Below the pieces are notes generated by a model, which saw only the letters and a program-made list of their open reading frames with translations, was not told the origin of the DNA and made no database searches. A DNA stretch of 64,000 nucleotides from positions 1 to 64,000 of IMG/VR virus record IMGVR_UViG_3300025379_000003; one strand, 5' to 3'. The translations under genes and the position numbers were made by a program. Source of the DNA: a virus. Shown in pieces: positions 38,845 to 48,042 of the stretch. The stretch's first letter is position 1, and the number at the start of each line of letters is the position of its first letter.

Positions 38845-39846
38845 TTATTTGTTTTCGTTGCGTTTGCGAATCATTGCGATAATGTCTGCCGCACGATTGC
38901 CGTTTGCTGGTTCGTTTGCTGGTTCGCTTGCTTTAGTTTGTACTGGAGTTGGCTCAACATCAAACGGAGCATCGTCTTCGTCATCTGCTACTGGGGCAGG
39001 AGCCGCTTTAGTCACTGGAGCAGTATTAGCTGGTGCGCTGGCAGTATTACCACCATAGTTACCCTTCATACCGTCTGGCTTGTAGTATTGACCCCAACGA
39101 TCCATATCAAATGCTTCACCGTCTACTGACGCTTCAAACATTTCTTTGATAACCTTGAGTTCAACATCAGTTGGCTTCTTAGGCAAAAAGCTCTTCAAAT
39201 CAAACAAGCCATACTGCTTGATTGCAGCCAATTCTTGTTCGCTTAGAGCACGTTCACGACGACTCCAGTTTGAAGTCGTGTAATCTGCGTAACCGCCCTT
39301 GCTGGTCTTAGCAATCTTGAAATCCAAGCCACGAACATAATCAGTTGGCAATTCTTCAATTTCACTGTCCATTAATGCGTTTTTGACAATGTTGAAGATT
39401 TGGCTACTCATAATAAAGCGGCGAATTGGATTTTCTGGTACTTTGTCTTCTTGTAGTTTGCTATCAACTACCAAACCTTGGAACAAGTAAGACTTCTTTT
39501 TCCAGTACTTACGGCCCATTTCTTCCAAGCTCTTGTCCTTAAACCATGGACGAACTTCTTGTAGAATTGGACAAGCCTCACCCCACATTTCCATACAAGG
39601 AACTTGTACAGTTACAGGTTTAGAATTTGTGTCACCCTTAACACCGGCGAAAGGCAATTTGATCATTGCTCGTTCAATCCAGAAAAAAGTGTTATTTGGG
39701 TCTGCGTCAGGAAGGAATCTGACTGTTGCTGTTTGTCCTTCTGCAATGTTCCAATGTGCGAAAATTGCGTTGTCACCACCGCCGCTACCAGTGTTTTGTT
39801 GAGATGAAGCTTGAAGCTTCGCGCGGATTTCTGCTAAAGTTGCCAT
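38845..39846 (-). CDS. 32: gp32 single-stranded DNA-binding protein
   Basis: 333 residues. A basic N-terminal region (LAEIRAKLQASSQQN), then FWIERAMIKLPFAGVKGD, PCMEMWGEACPILQEV, KKSYLFQGLVV and RRFIMSSQIFNIVKNALMD match the gp32 core, including its Cys/His zinc-ligand region in part. The long acidic, alanine-rich tail is the partner-binding region. Preceded by a perfect inverted repeat. Confidence 0.93.
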   Translation of the reverse strand: MATLAEIRAKLQASSQQNTGSGGGDNAIFAHWNIAEGQTATVRFLPDADPNNTFFWIERAMIKLPFAGVKGDTNSKPVTVQVPCMEMWGEACPILQEVRPWFKDKSLEEMGRKYWKKKSYLFQGLVVDSKLQEDKVPENPIRRFIMSSQIFNIVKNALMDSEIEELPTDYVRGLDFKIAKTSKGGYADYTTSNWSRRERALSEQELAAIKQYGLFDLKSFLPKKPTDVELKVIKEMFEASVDGEAFDMDRWGQYYKPDGMKGNYGGNTASAPANTAPVTKAAPAPVADDEDDAPFDVEPTPVQTKASEPANEPANGNRAADIIAMIRKRNENK

Positions 39847-39880
39847 AATGTTTTTCCTTAATAATAAATGTTATGCCACT

Positions 39881-39906
39881 CTTTTATAAGACACTGCTTA
39901 TAAAAG
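39881..39906. promoter_or_regulatory. Perfect inverted repeat upstream of gp32
   Basis: CTTTTATAAG (39881-39890) and CTTATAAAAG (39897-39906) with a six-base loop, 35 bases before the gp32 ATG. In T4 a leader RNA structure mediates gp32 autoregulation; this could be the equivalent or a protein operator. Confidence 0.55.
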
Positions 39907-39908
39907 AA

Positions 39909-39940
39909 AAAACGCATACAACTAGTATATGCGTTTTTAT
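39909..39940 (-). terminator. Terminator between late structural gene and gp32
   Basis: AAAACGCATA pairs with TATGCGTTTT around a nine-base loop, with T-runs on both strands (bidirectional). It separates the late gene at 39977 from the gp32-uvsX-uvsY block. Confidence 0.82.
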
Positions 39941-39976
39941 TTATCTCCGCAAGAGTTATCTTGCTACATTTTGATT

Positions 39977-42100
39977 TTATTTTGCCAAACCGGATAACTT
40001 CAAAATATCTGCCATTTCTGGAACGACTTCTTTTGGTCTTCCATCTTTGCCCATAACTTCGCCATGCCCCAAATCTAATCGAAGTTTGTGATCTTCAATT
40101 CTACGTTCAAGTTCTTTCATTTTGGCCACATCATGGTGTGCTTCTGCTTGTTGATAAAATTGTGTTAATTTTTGTAATTGTGGGCTTGCTTCATAGGCTT
40201 GGTTAGCCATGTGATTGTTAACACCCCATAATGCTGCCAATAGTGCGGCACCTGCGGCAATTTTACCACCTAGGCCTTCTTCAGCTGGCATTATATTATT
40301 GCCAGGAGCATGACCGTTGTCAGTTTTGTCGCCAATACTTTCTACTTTTGCCTTGACGCTGTTCAACAATTCTTTCAATCTTGCCAAACCATCATCTTCA
40401 ACTTTGCCGTGTTTTTCTTGCCATTTCTTGGAAAGTTTTTCCATGAATTCCATTGCTAGCTGTTCACATTGATCGCCAACTTCTTCACCAAACATTTCGG
40501 CACATTTCTTTTTAACATCCAAGGCAATATTTTCTTTTCCGTTAAATGGACCTACATCTGGATTGTCTTCGTTAAAACGACTCTTGACCAATTTGGCAAC
40601 TTCTTTAACAACTGCTTCACGAGTTGGCATAGTTTTGTTAGGCATGCCACCCATTTCTTCATTTTCTGCAGTTGGTTCTTCTTTGTTAGATTGTGGTTGT
40701 TGCTCAGTGCCACTCATACCCAATGCTACCAATAATTCTGGATAATCTTCTTGTGCCCATGCTTTGAATACTTCCATGGCATTTGTGGTATCATCTACAT
40801 CTGCCATTTTAGAAAATTTATCTTTTAAATCACTTGAGTCTAAACCTAATTCGCTAAAAAATTGCCATGCTGTTTGCCCTTGTGGACCTAATTGTAGTTT
40901 GCCATCTGGTAAATCTTCGACTGCTGTTTTCAATGTTTCAATTTCATCATCAGTTAATTTGCCTTGCTCAGTTGCGTCGGCCCATTCTTCAAATGCGTCA
41001 ATATCTTCTTTGACTTGTTCGTCATCACATTCACATGGGGCTTTGTGACATGTATCACACTCCTCATCTTTTTCTTCTTTTACATAATCTTCAAGATCAA
41101 CAGTATTTGTTTCACTCATAATTCTATGTAGAAGTGGAAAATATTGTGTTAGTTCTTCTTCAAATTTTGTTTGTGTGAATTTTTGTTTGTATTCTTCCAT
41201 TGTCACGCTGTCAAGTTCCATCATGGTGCTGGCATCTTGATCAGCTTCAAAAGTCTCCATCCATTTTTCGTAATGGTTTCTTTTTCCCAAACATTCCACT
41301 TGCGCCTTCAATTCATTTAGTCGGCCTAAGGCACGTTCTTTGATGCCAGTGGCATCATCGTGTAGCGTTGCGCTGTGGACTTTACGTTGGAATTCGCCTA
41401 ATTGAGCTATCTGCTCACTCATTTTAATAATTGCTTTGCCTGCTTCATCATGTGGGATTCCACCGTGATCTACGTGCTGTGCCATGGCAAACGCACCGGC
41501 TGGGTGAATAAATGGATATTTAAAACGTTCGCCGTCTGCGTTTTGAATAAAAATTGCCTTAATATTTTTACGTTGTGAACGACTGCCCGCATATTCTTCA
41601 TCTACTGGACGAGCATGTCGTACAATAACTTCTGTGCGTCCTTGAACAGCACGACTGGTTTTTTTAGAACTTTTGCTGTTCCATCTAGATTCGTTCATAG
41701 TTGTCATTTCTTGTTCCTTGGGGCCTTGTGTCTGGGCCAAATGTTGAAAATCGTTTTTATCAAGATTTGTTTTGGCAATGTCACGTGTGTCAAAACGTAG
41801 CAATCTACGCATGGCAAAAAATCTCATTTCTTTTAAAAAATGGAACCACTGTTGTTTGATTGGATCATCTTGATTTTCAGTAATACCTTGGCTGTAATAA
41901 ACTTTTAAACTACCTAGGTCGTTTAGACTAATGCTAACACGGCCCATGTTATTGCCTTCGATAACAAAGTCAAAATCAAAGAAACGTGCTTCTGCAGGAT
42001 CAATAGTCACTGCGCCAGTTTCATCGCCCATTTCTAAATTTGAGAAACGGCTACGAACTTTGTCGAATAAATCTTGGCTAATAATTTGAATAGGTTTCAT
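39977..42100 (-). CDS. Large acidic late virion-associated protein of unknown function
   Basis: 707 residues, late promoter motif six bases upstream. N-terminal domain MKPIQIISQDLFDKVRSRFS with DFDFVIEGNNMGRVSISL, a helical middle, a CDTCHKAPCECDD cysteine cluster, and an alanine-rich hydrophobic stretch (GKIAAGAALLAALWGVNN) near the end. Similar large proteins sit beside terminase in T4-like aquatic phages. An internal virion or ejected protein is possible, not shown. Confidence 0.75.
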   Translation of the reverse strand: MKPIQIISQDLFDKVRSRFSNLEMGDETGAVTIDPAEARFFDFDFVIEGNNMGRVSISLNDLGSLKVYYSQGITENQDDPIKQQWFHFLKEMRFFAMRRLLRFDTRDIAKTNLDKNDFQHLAQTQGPKEQEMTTMNESRWNSKSSKKTSRAVQGRTEVIVRHARPVDEEYAGSRSQRKNIKAIFIQNADGERFKYPFIHPAGAFAMAQHVDHGGIPHDEAGKAIIKMSEQIAQLGEFQRKVHSATLHDDATGIKERALGRLNELKAQVECLGKRNHYEKWMETFEADQDASTMMELDSVTMEEYKQKFTQTKFEEELTQYFPLLHRIMSETNTVDLEDYVKEEKDEECDTCHKAPCECDDEQVKEDIDAFEEWADATEQGKLTDDEIETLKTAVEDLPDGKLQLGPQGQTAWQFFSELGLDSSDLKDKFSKMADVDDTTNAMEVFKAWAQEDYPELLVALGMSGTEQQPQSNKEEPTAENEEMGGMPNKTMPTREAVVKEVAKLVKSRFNEDNPDVGPFNGKENIALDVKKKCAEMFGEEVGDQCEQLAMEFMEKLSKKWQEKHGKVEDDGLARLKELLNSVKAKVESIGDKTDNGHAPGNNIMPAEEGLGGKIAAGAALLAALWGVNNHMANQAYEASPQLQKLTQFYQQAEAHHDVAKMKELERRIEDHKLRLDLGHGEVMGKDGRPKEVVPEMADILKLSGLAK

Positions 42101-42106
42101 ATCCAG

Positions 42107-42112
42107 TATTTA
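42107..42112 (-). promoter_or_regulatory. Late promoter motif TATAAATA
   Basis: The minus strand reads TATAAATA (42107-42114), the full T4 consensus core; six bases to the ATG at 42100. Confidence 0.68.
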
Positions 42113-42114
42113 TA

Positions 42115-43704
42115 TCAATATGTGGATATGTAAATAGGCATGGGCAAGTCATGTTCCTCCAAGCCCTCCTGATCACGCATTTTGTCGTAGATTGCTGGAT
42201 CCCAATCCTGTAGGGTCATGATCATTCTAATGGCCAAAAGTAAGCTGGAAACCAAATCATCGTGCTGGCCGCCTTTGGCTTTGAATGTCACGCCTTCACC
42301 TATGAAGGTTTTTAATTCACTAATTAATGCCTTGCTACGAATTTTAAGTTTTTTAGTTTCAATTAATTGTTTTAACTTGGCACAAGCGGATATTTTACTG
42401 CCGTGCGTTGTATTAAATCCTCTTCTAAACTTACGAACATGCCCACGTTTGACTGGCTCGCTCAAAAATAGTCCTGGAAAACTTTCTTCACCCAGCGCTT
42501 CTATGGCCATTAGGGCACTTTCCCCTAATGTGTTATTTTCAACACTGTAATAAATGCTGGGGGTTACATTGGCACTCTTACATTTTTCGTCAATATGTAA
42601 TAGCATGTCGCGCATGATTCTAACCTGTGCTTGAACAGGGGTTAGATTATGATGCCATTCTGCCACTTGATCCATACTGGGTATTTCTATTATTTCAATT
42701 GCGCCATAGTCACCACCGGTACCTAAACTGGGATCTAGACTACAGATATAGGTGCTTGACGGATTGATCTTTTTGTACCAACGAGCTTGGCCCATTTTCA
42801 TTTTAGGCTCTTCACCTTCCAAATTTGACAAACACATTGAGCTGATCAACGTCTCATCAAAGATCAAGAATTTACATTCATGCTCACGTTCGAATCTTTC
42901 AGGGCCTAACTGACTACGCATTTCGTCAGCCCATACCTTGTCTCGATCTGGATGTTGATTCCAAATAGCCATATAAGGATAGTAGCCGTTGCGTCCTAAT
43001 TCTGTGCTATTACCGTATTCATCAATGCGTTTGTTTGCTTCATTCCAAATTTGTGCGAATTGGTCTTCATCACTATTTGGTGTTGATGTAATAATAGCCT
43101 TACCACCAGTTGCCAGTGTAGGAGCGATAGAAGTCCAGAATTCGCTGGCAATATTAGGAGCAACATAGGCAAACTCGTCACAGTATAGCAGGGATATAGA
43201 CATACCACGACCTGTTGTTTCTGTGGTTGTTTGTGCCACAATGCGCGAACCGTTCTCAAATTCAATACTTTGTTTATTGTAACTGGTAACACCAGCACGT
43301 ATCCAGTCAGGACAAGTTTCATAGGCATAGCGTAGGCGTTGCATAATTTCCTGAGCACCAGAGAACTTGTGAGCACAAATTAAAATAGTGCTATCCGCAT
43401 TAAACATGGCATACCATAATAGGTAACCCACCGCAGTGGTAGTTTTGCCCATCTGTCGTCCCAGCATGTTTACACTGAAACGATGTGTATGATAACTTTC
43501 TAACAGTTCGTCTTGATATTCAAAGGCATCGTATTTTATCTGCCCTCTGGTAGCATGTTGAATATAGAAAAAGTTTTTTAAAAAATACTTAGGACCTTCA
43601 ACAGGATCTTGACATAGCATCAAATCCTGAATATCTTTTTCAGTCCATTTTTGTGTTGTATTCGCTTTTTTTATTAAAACGCCATCGAGATTCTTTGAGC
43701 CCAT
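42115..43704 (-). CDS. 17: Terminase large subunit, T4 gp17-like
   Basis: 529 residues. ATPase: GRQMGKT (82-88), Walker B LLYCDEF with DE at 176-177, STPNSDED coupling motif. Nuclease: SLDPSLGTGGDYGAIE with D324 and later acidic residues (SVENN; GGQHDDLVSS). It pumps and cuts concatemeric DNA. Slightly shorter than T4 gp17 (610). Leaderless-type late promoter. Confidence 0.95.
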   Translation of the reverse strand: MGSKNLDGVLIKKANTTQKWTEKDIQDLMLCQDPVEGPKYFLKNFFYIQHATRGQIKYDAFEYQDELLESYHTHRFSVNMLGRQMGKTTTAVGYLLWYAMFNADSTILICAHKFSGAQEIMQRLRYAYETCPDWIRAGVTSYNKQSIEFENGSRIVAQTTTETTGRGMSISLLYCDEFAYVAPNIASEFWTSIAPTLATGGKAIITSTPNSDEDQFAQIWNEANKRIDEYGNSTELGRNGYYPYMAIWNQHPDRDKVWADEMRSQLGPERFEREHECKFLIFDETLISSMCLSNLEGEEPKMKMGQARWYKKINPSSTYICSLDPSLGTGGDYGAIEIIEIPSMDQVAEWHHNLTPVQAQVRIMRDMLLHIDEKCKSANVTPSIYYSVENNTLGESALMAIEALGEESFPGLFLSEPVKRGHVRKFRRGFNTTHGSKISACAKLKQLIETKKLKIRSKALISELKTFIGEGVTFKAKGGQHDDLVSSLLLAIRMIMTLQDWDPAIYDKMRDQEGLEEHDLPMPIYISTY

Positions 43705-43709
43705 AATGT

Positions 43710-43715
43710 TATTTA
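43710..43715 (-). promoter_or_regulatory. Late promoter motif TAAATA, five bases before gp17
   Basis: TAAATA, ACATT, then the gp17 ATG at 43704; no Shine-Dalgarno in between. Confidence 0.68.
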
Positions 43716-43767
43716 CTGAAAAAAATAGCCTCCAAAGAGGCTATTGGGATTATATCCTAAAGTATGA

Positions 43768-44838
43768 TTATGGAGCAAGATATCCATGAGCATTTTCTAG
43801 ATCATACCAAGCACAAGGTTGACCTTGGCACATTGCTATAAGTACGGGAAAAGCATCATCGTTAATTGAATCTACTGCCTTACCTTTTTTCTTAAGAAAG
43901 TTTACAAACATTTTTTGAGCTTTATCAAAATCTTCTTCGTCACGACCTGTAAAGTTTGGTTCATTTCCGTTAGTAAAACTATCAATATCTAATTCTTCGC
44001 CTTCCATTGTGCCTGTTTTGCTGTCTTCTTTACTCATGTCTGGAAACTGTCTCATAATAGTGCTACCATCTAAATTTCCAGCACTTGCTGGATAGATCGT
44101 CATAAATGGTGGATGTACAAATGTATTTTTTGCCTTAGTATTTGCAATAATTTCTTCCGCTCTTTCTTTGCTAATTGGTTTGGTTCTTCTTACTATAGCT
44201 CGGCCCGAACGGTTGAAGTCAACAATACAAGCTACATATTCTTCGCTGTCCATATTTTCAGTCATGAACTGTTTGTATTCATCAAACAAATTGGCTGTGA
44301 TTTCTTCCATTGTAGCAGTTGGTTGATTGCGTACACGGCTACGAGTATCATGATTTTTAGCAGTATCGCCACCCATTGCTGGATTCTTATCTAAGTCGCC
44401 GTGATCAGTAAAGGCATTTGGACCTTCGACTTCTTCATCAGGGCTGTTGTCAAACATACGGTCTGCGATACCTTCGTCTGTTTCCTCTTCGCTATCTTCT
44501 GGATTTAATTTATCCAATACGCTACGCATGTCATCACCTGCGGAAGGCATAACACCCACACTTGGCTCAGCTGTCATGATTGCTGGCTCATGTTCCACGC
44601 CCATGTGTTCGTCGCCGACTTTCTCTACACCAGCAAGTTTCATGATAGCAGCCAACATACCACTCAATTCTTCACCACTGCCAGCAGTAATGTTGATAGT
44701 AGCAGGAGTTTTAGGAGCTTCTGGAGAACTCATCATTCCCATTGGGCCACATTCTTCAACGGCCTGTGATTCTTTAATTATATTTGGATTATTTGCGTCT
44801 AGTTCGGCCAAACGCTTTAGTACGTCGATCATTTGCAT
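43768..44838 (-). CDS. Acidic late virion-type protein of unknown function
   Basis: 356 residues from the ATG after AAGGAAGA; an ATG 21 bases earlier lacks a ribosome site. Composition is acidic with many Met and Gly in the first half (AVEECGPMGMMSSPEAPKTP); the second half has a small domain (EEYVACIVDFNRSGRAIVRR). Located between terminase subunit genes; likely head-associated, unknown function. Confidence 0.75.
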   Translation of the reverse strand: MQMIDVLKRLAELDANNPNIIKESQAVEECGPMGMMSSPEAPKTPATINITAGSGEELSGMLAAIMKLAGVEKVGDEHMGVEHEPAIMTAEPSVGVMPSAGDDMRSVLDKLNPEDSEEETDEGIADRMFDNSPDEEVEGPNAFTDHGDLDKNPAMGGDTAKNHDTRSRVRNQPTATMEEITANLFDEYKQFMTENMDSEEYVACIVDFNRSGRAIVRRTKPISKERAEEIIANTKAKNTFVHPPFMTIYPASAGNLDGSTIMRQFPDMSKEDSKTGTMEGEELDIDSFTNGNEPNFTGRDEEDFDKAQKMFVNFLKKKGKAVDSINDDAFPVLIAMCQGQPCAWYDLENAHGYLAP

Positions 44839-44839
44839 A

Positions 44840-45439
44840 TTATTTCTTCCTTGGATCATAGTCCGTTTGTGCGATTGGACTGTGCGATGGCTGTTCTTCG
44901 TTACTCATGATAGGACTGACTTCACCTTCAGGAATAACTTCTCCACGAACTTTGCGTTGTAATTTTAAAAGGTCATTCAATTCTTTTACAAATCCACTAT
45001 TGTATTTGCTACCATAGTAGTCGTCAAAATTTGGATTGCCGGCTTCTTTGTAATCAGGATCATGTAGCAAAGCAGTAGTGCGTTCTACTACGGGTTCTTG
45101 ATATTGCTCGCTAGGTTCGCCTGGACGAACCACAGCCAACATTTTTGGATTAATCTGTAAACCAGAACTTAGATATTCTCTAAGTTCCTGTTGCGTTGTT
45201 GGATAATCCAATGTAACTTCAAAAATTGTAACTTCACAGTTACGTACTTGCGGGAAGTCTAGTGGAAGACTTTGGACGGGGGTAGTTTTTAATTTTTTAA
45301 AAGCATCTACTTGGAAACGTTCAAGCATTGATTTTAATTTTGATTCTTGATCCGCGCTAAATTCTCCAGCCACCTTAACACGAAATTCGTGTTTGCGTGT
45401 AGCAACAGATTCAGATAGATATTCTTTAAAAGTTTTCAT
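44840..45439 (-). CDS. Late virion-type protein with MKTFKEYL start
   Basis: 199 residues. The N-terminal MKTFKEYLSES resembles the short leader found on several internal head proteins of T4-like aquatic phages. The rest has two alpha/beta segments (EFRVKVAGEFSADQESKLKS, NCEVTIFEVTLDYPTTQQEL). Late motif seven bases upstream. Function unknown. Confidence 0.74.
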   Translation of the reverse strand: MKTFKEYLSESVATRKHEFRVKVAGEFSADQESKLKSMLERFQVDAFKKLKTTPVQSLPLDFPQVRNCEVTIFEVTLDYPTTQQELREYLSSGLQINPKMLAVVRPGEPSEQYQEPVVERTTALLHDPDYKEAGNPNFDDYYGSKYNSGFVKELNDLLKLQRKVRGEVIPEGEVSPIMSNEEQPSHSPIAQTDYDPRKK

Positions 45440-45445
45440 AGTAAT

Positions 45446-45925
45446 TTATTTATTCATATTTTTGATTTTTTCTAGGATGCTGTTGCGATCTGTAAGTATA
45501 TAACCCTCACCTTCAACTGTTTCCCCACTCTCATTCCCGTGTTTCTTATCAATTGCCAGCTTTTTGAGCTGCAGATCTACCATCTTTAACTTCTTTTCTA
45601 TTTTATTGGTTTTAGCTGTGATAGCGGCATTCATCATGTTAGCGGCTACTTCAAACATACGAGCTCCGTAACGTGCTTCAACATTCATGCCCAAGTCCAT
45701 TAGGTCATCATAGGCCTGTTCTGCTTTTGCGGCCAAGGCATCTAATTCCGAATCGCTGATGTCGCCTAAGCCCTTTACTCGAGGCAAGGCGGCAGCAATT
45801 TTATCAAACTCTTCTAGTTTTTCTTCTAGATTAATAACCTGTGTGTTTGTTGGACCCGATGGCGGCTCAATAACAGGACCATTGTCTTCGGGTAAATCAA
45901 ATATTTCTTCTAGTTTCTTTGTCAT
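45446..45925 (-). CDS. 16: Terminase small subunit, T4 gp16-like
   Basis: 159 residues: a helical core with YDDLMDLGMNVEARYGARMF and EVAANMMNAAITAKTNKIEK is the gp16 coiled-coil pattern. It recognises DNA and regulates gp17. In T4 it lies next to gp17; here two virion-type genes separate them. Confidence 0.84.
   Translation of the reverse strand: MTKKLEEIFDLPEDNGPVIEPPSGPTNTQVINLEEKLEEFDKIAAALPRVKGLGDISDSELDALAAKAEQAYDDLMDLGMNVEARYGARMFEVAANMMNAAITAKTNKIEKKLKMVDLQLKKLAIDKKHGNESGETVEGEGYILTDRNSILEKIKNMNK
45447..45452 (-). promoter_or_regulatory. Late promoter motif TAAATA
   Basis: On the minus strand, seven bases before the ATG at 45439; overlaps the end of the gp16 gene. Confidence 0.55.
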
Positions 45926-45933
45926 ACTCTTAC

Positions 45934-46371
45934 TTATTTCACTTTCTTAGTATTTTGATAGATATCGGTTTCATTCAATATTCTAAATTTGATTCCTTGA
46001 CTTCGACACCATGCGCTGGCAGCTTCCCACTTGGCCATGTTCTTAACATACTGAGCTTGATTATAGGGATTTTTTCCAACTTTTTCAGCTAGTGTTTGAT
46101 TTGAAGGTTTTATCTCAATAAGTTCAACATGTTTCTTTAATTTTTTATCCACATAGCTGATTAAAAAATCAGGAATATAAATTGTATTTTTTCCTGTCAG
46201 CGGATCCCTGTAGGGAATTTTAACACTTTCACTGGACCACTGCTGTATACTAGGATTATTATCACAAAATGTCATAAAGGTATATTCCCAGCCACTACGA
46301 TATGTAGGAGCCTTATTACCCATATATTTTTCAGGGTTCTTTACCTGATATACACCTTGACTAAATTTCAT
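45934..46371 (-). CDS. 4: Head completion protein, T4 gp4-like
   Basis: 145 residues. KFSQGVYQVKNPEKYMGNKA then PTYRSGWEYTFMTFCDNN, IPYRDPLTGKNTIYIPDF and WEAASAWCRSQGIKFRILNE match gp4 (also called gp50), a TnsA-nuclease-like fold that trims DNA and completes heads. The D-x-x..ELIEIKP pattern retains the nuclease core. ATGA overlap with the gene upstream. Confidence 0.9.
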   Translation of the reverse strand: MKFSQGVYQVKNPEKYMGNKAPTYRSGWEYTFMTFCDNNPSIQQWSSESVKIPYRDPLTGKNTIYIPDFLISYVDKKLKKHVELIEIKPSNQTLAEKVGKNPYNQAQYVKNMAKWEAASAWCRSQGIKFRILNETDIYQNTKKVK

Positions 46372-46745
46372 GCTAAAATATTACGTGCTACTTCTGGATT
46401 GGTAACAAATGCCAAAGCATATCCAAGGAAACTGGATTTATATCTATTGTAGTTTAGGATTTCAGTGACCAGTGCGCTGATCTGTGCTGAATCATAGCCT
46501 GAAATAGTATCCAAAATAGTCATTGGATTGTAATTGTCTTTTTTGGCCTGTTTGATAATTATCACAGCTATTGATTGTGCGGCTTGTGGATCGAATCCTC
46601 TCTTGGTAAAGAATGCCGTCACAGCATTTAGTACTCCTGAATTTAATTCAACAGGCTTACTATAATAGCTGTCAAAAGACTGTACTGTACTGTTTGAACT
46701 GAGTACCGATTCAAAGGGTATATTATTATATGTGGTATTTGCCAT
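46368..46745 (-). CDS. Conserved T4-like virion-type protein
   Basis: 125 residues, helical C-terminal part AVIIIKQAKKDNYNPMTILD then ALVTEILNYNRYKSSFLGYA. This LNYNRxKxSxLG motif is shared by a conserved structural protein of T4-like aquatic phages between gp4 and tail genes. Role unclear. Confidence 0.77.
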   Translation of the reverse strand: MANTTYNNIPFESVLSSNSTVQSFDSYYSKPVELNSGVLNAVTAFFTKRGFDPQAAQSIAVIIIKQAKKDNYNPMTILDTISGYDSAQISALVTEILNYNRYKSSFLGYALAFVTNPEVARNILA

Positions 46746-46747
46746 TA

Positions 46748-47977
46748 TTATTTTCGTGTGTTAACTGGTGAAGCTACAATATTTCCATTTACGCTGGAAT
46801 TATTTGAACCTGAAAAGAATATTGCCGCGCCTGGATTAGTTTGACTAATTGCCGCAGCCGCTTGACTTCCAATACCACCTGGTTGATTTCCACCACTTGC
46901 TATGCTGTTCAATGCTCCATTGGCTATACTATAACCTTCTGATACTAAACTTGACTTGGTGATATTTGCCGCATTTTTAAGTAAGGTAACAGTTTGAAGT
47001 GCGGCCCCTAGATAATTTCCTTCTGCGATTGCGCCATTTTCACCAAATATTGCTTCAGTACCAGCGACAATACCACCAGGGCCAAACAATGAATTAGATC
47101 CTTTACCACCAATGCTTAATGGACTAGGGGTGGTATCATAATAATAATTTGTGAACGCACCAGAATCTGAACCCTTGGTAATTTTTCCAGATTGATAAAA
47201 CACATTTTCGTAGGTCACTGTCATTCGATTATGTAAAATCTTGCCGCCCTGGTCTTGATCTAAATTGTCGTGTGCCCATTCTGTTATCAGTGGATTTACT
47301 AGTGTAAACTGTGTAAATTTGTGTTGGTGTAACACATAGATATCTATGCTACTAAAAAACGGATCTTTTTGGAAACTGCTCAACCCATAGAGATAATTTG
47401 AAGAACTAAATTTTGTATCACTATATGCTTGACTCATAGCTGGTTTAGCTGTAGATCCTTTATTCTTTTTACTGCCAGGAGCGCTCAACCCGCCAAATAG
47501 TTGTTTTACAACACTTGATTTTGCTGGAGAGCTAGCCACTGTAAAATCATTAGATCCGCCATAAGTACTATCTGTGTAATAATACTTGTAATAATTTCTC
47601 CAAAGCCCACTAGTAAGGTTACTGTTATCATCATGAAATTCAATATTAATAGGTTCGTAGTCTAACTTAGTTTGTATCTTGGTTTTTCTATTGTATTGAT
47701 TTAACGTATCAGTGGAAATTTTAAATCTAGGGAGATCCACTTTTTTAGCCAATAGTCCAACATCTGTTTCGCCTGTCTTGGCCCAGGCGGCATCTCTTAC
47801 AACATTTTGATTGTAGTTAAAAGATAAAAAATATAGAAATCCTAACTTTGGTGCTCTAGCATACGTGTTGGCAACATATAAATTGCTGGCATGTACACGG
47901 TCTTTCATAGTAGGCGATGGATTGCCTAAAAACCCGTCAGTTACATTTCCTAGAAAATTAGTGAACGCATTACTCAT
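46748..47977 (-). CDS. Tail-tube-like protein, probable gp54-type baseplate tube initiator
   Basis: 409 residues. The segment VDLPRFKISTDTLNQYNRKT then KIQTKLDYEPINIEFHDD is the gp19/gp54 tube fold. Long insertions rich in Ser and Gly follow. In T4 gp54 starts tube assembly on the baseplate and is longer than gp19; length and position fit, but an alternative tube paralogue is possible. Late promoter TAAATA with five bases to the ATG. Confidence 0.7.
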   Translation of the reverse strand: MSNAFTNFLGNVTDGFLGNPSPTMKDRVHASNLYVANTYARAPKLGFLYFLSFNYNQNVVRDAAWAKTGETDVGLLAKKVDLPRFKISTDTLNQYNRKTKIQTKLDYEPINIEFHDDNSNLTSGLWRNYYKYYYTDSTYGGSNDFTVASSPAKSSVVKQLFGGLSAPGSKKNKGSTAKPAMSQAYSDTKFSSSNYLYGLSSFQKDPFFSSIDIYVLHQHKFTQFTLVNPLITEWAHDNLDQDQGGKILHNRMTVTYENVFYQSGKITKGSDSGAFTNYYYDTTPSPLSIGGKGSNSLFGPGGIVAGTEAIFGENGAIAEGNYLGAALQTVTLLKNAANITKSSLVSEGYSIANGALNSIASGGNQPGGIGSQAAAAISQTNPGAAIFFSGSNNSSVNGNIVASPVNTRK

Positions 47978-47982
47978 AAAAT

Positions 47983-47988
47983 TATTTA
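47983..47988 (-). promoter_or_regulatory. Late promoter motif TAAATA, five bases before ATG
   Basis: On the minus strand TAAATA, ATTTT, then the ATG at 47977. It directly follows the gp19 terminator. Confidence 0.68.
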
Positions 47989-47993
47989 GTCAA

Positions 47994-48025
47994 TAAAAAA
48001 AGCCAGGATTTTTACTCCTGGCTTT
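47994..48025 (-). terminator. Rho-independent terminator after gp19
   Basis: AAAGCCAGGA and TCCTGGCTTT form the stem; seven T follow on the minus strand. Confidence 0.88.
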
Positions 48026-48042
48026 GCCTGCTTTAGTTAAAA

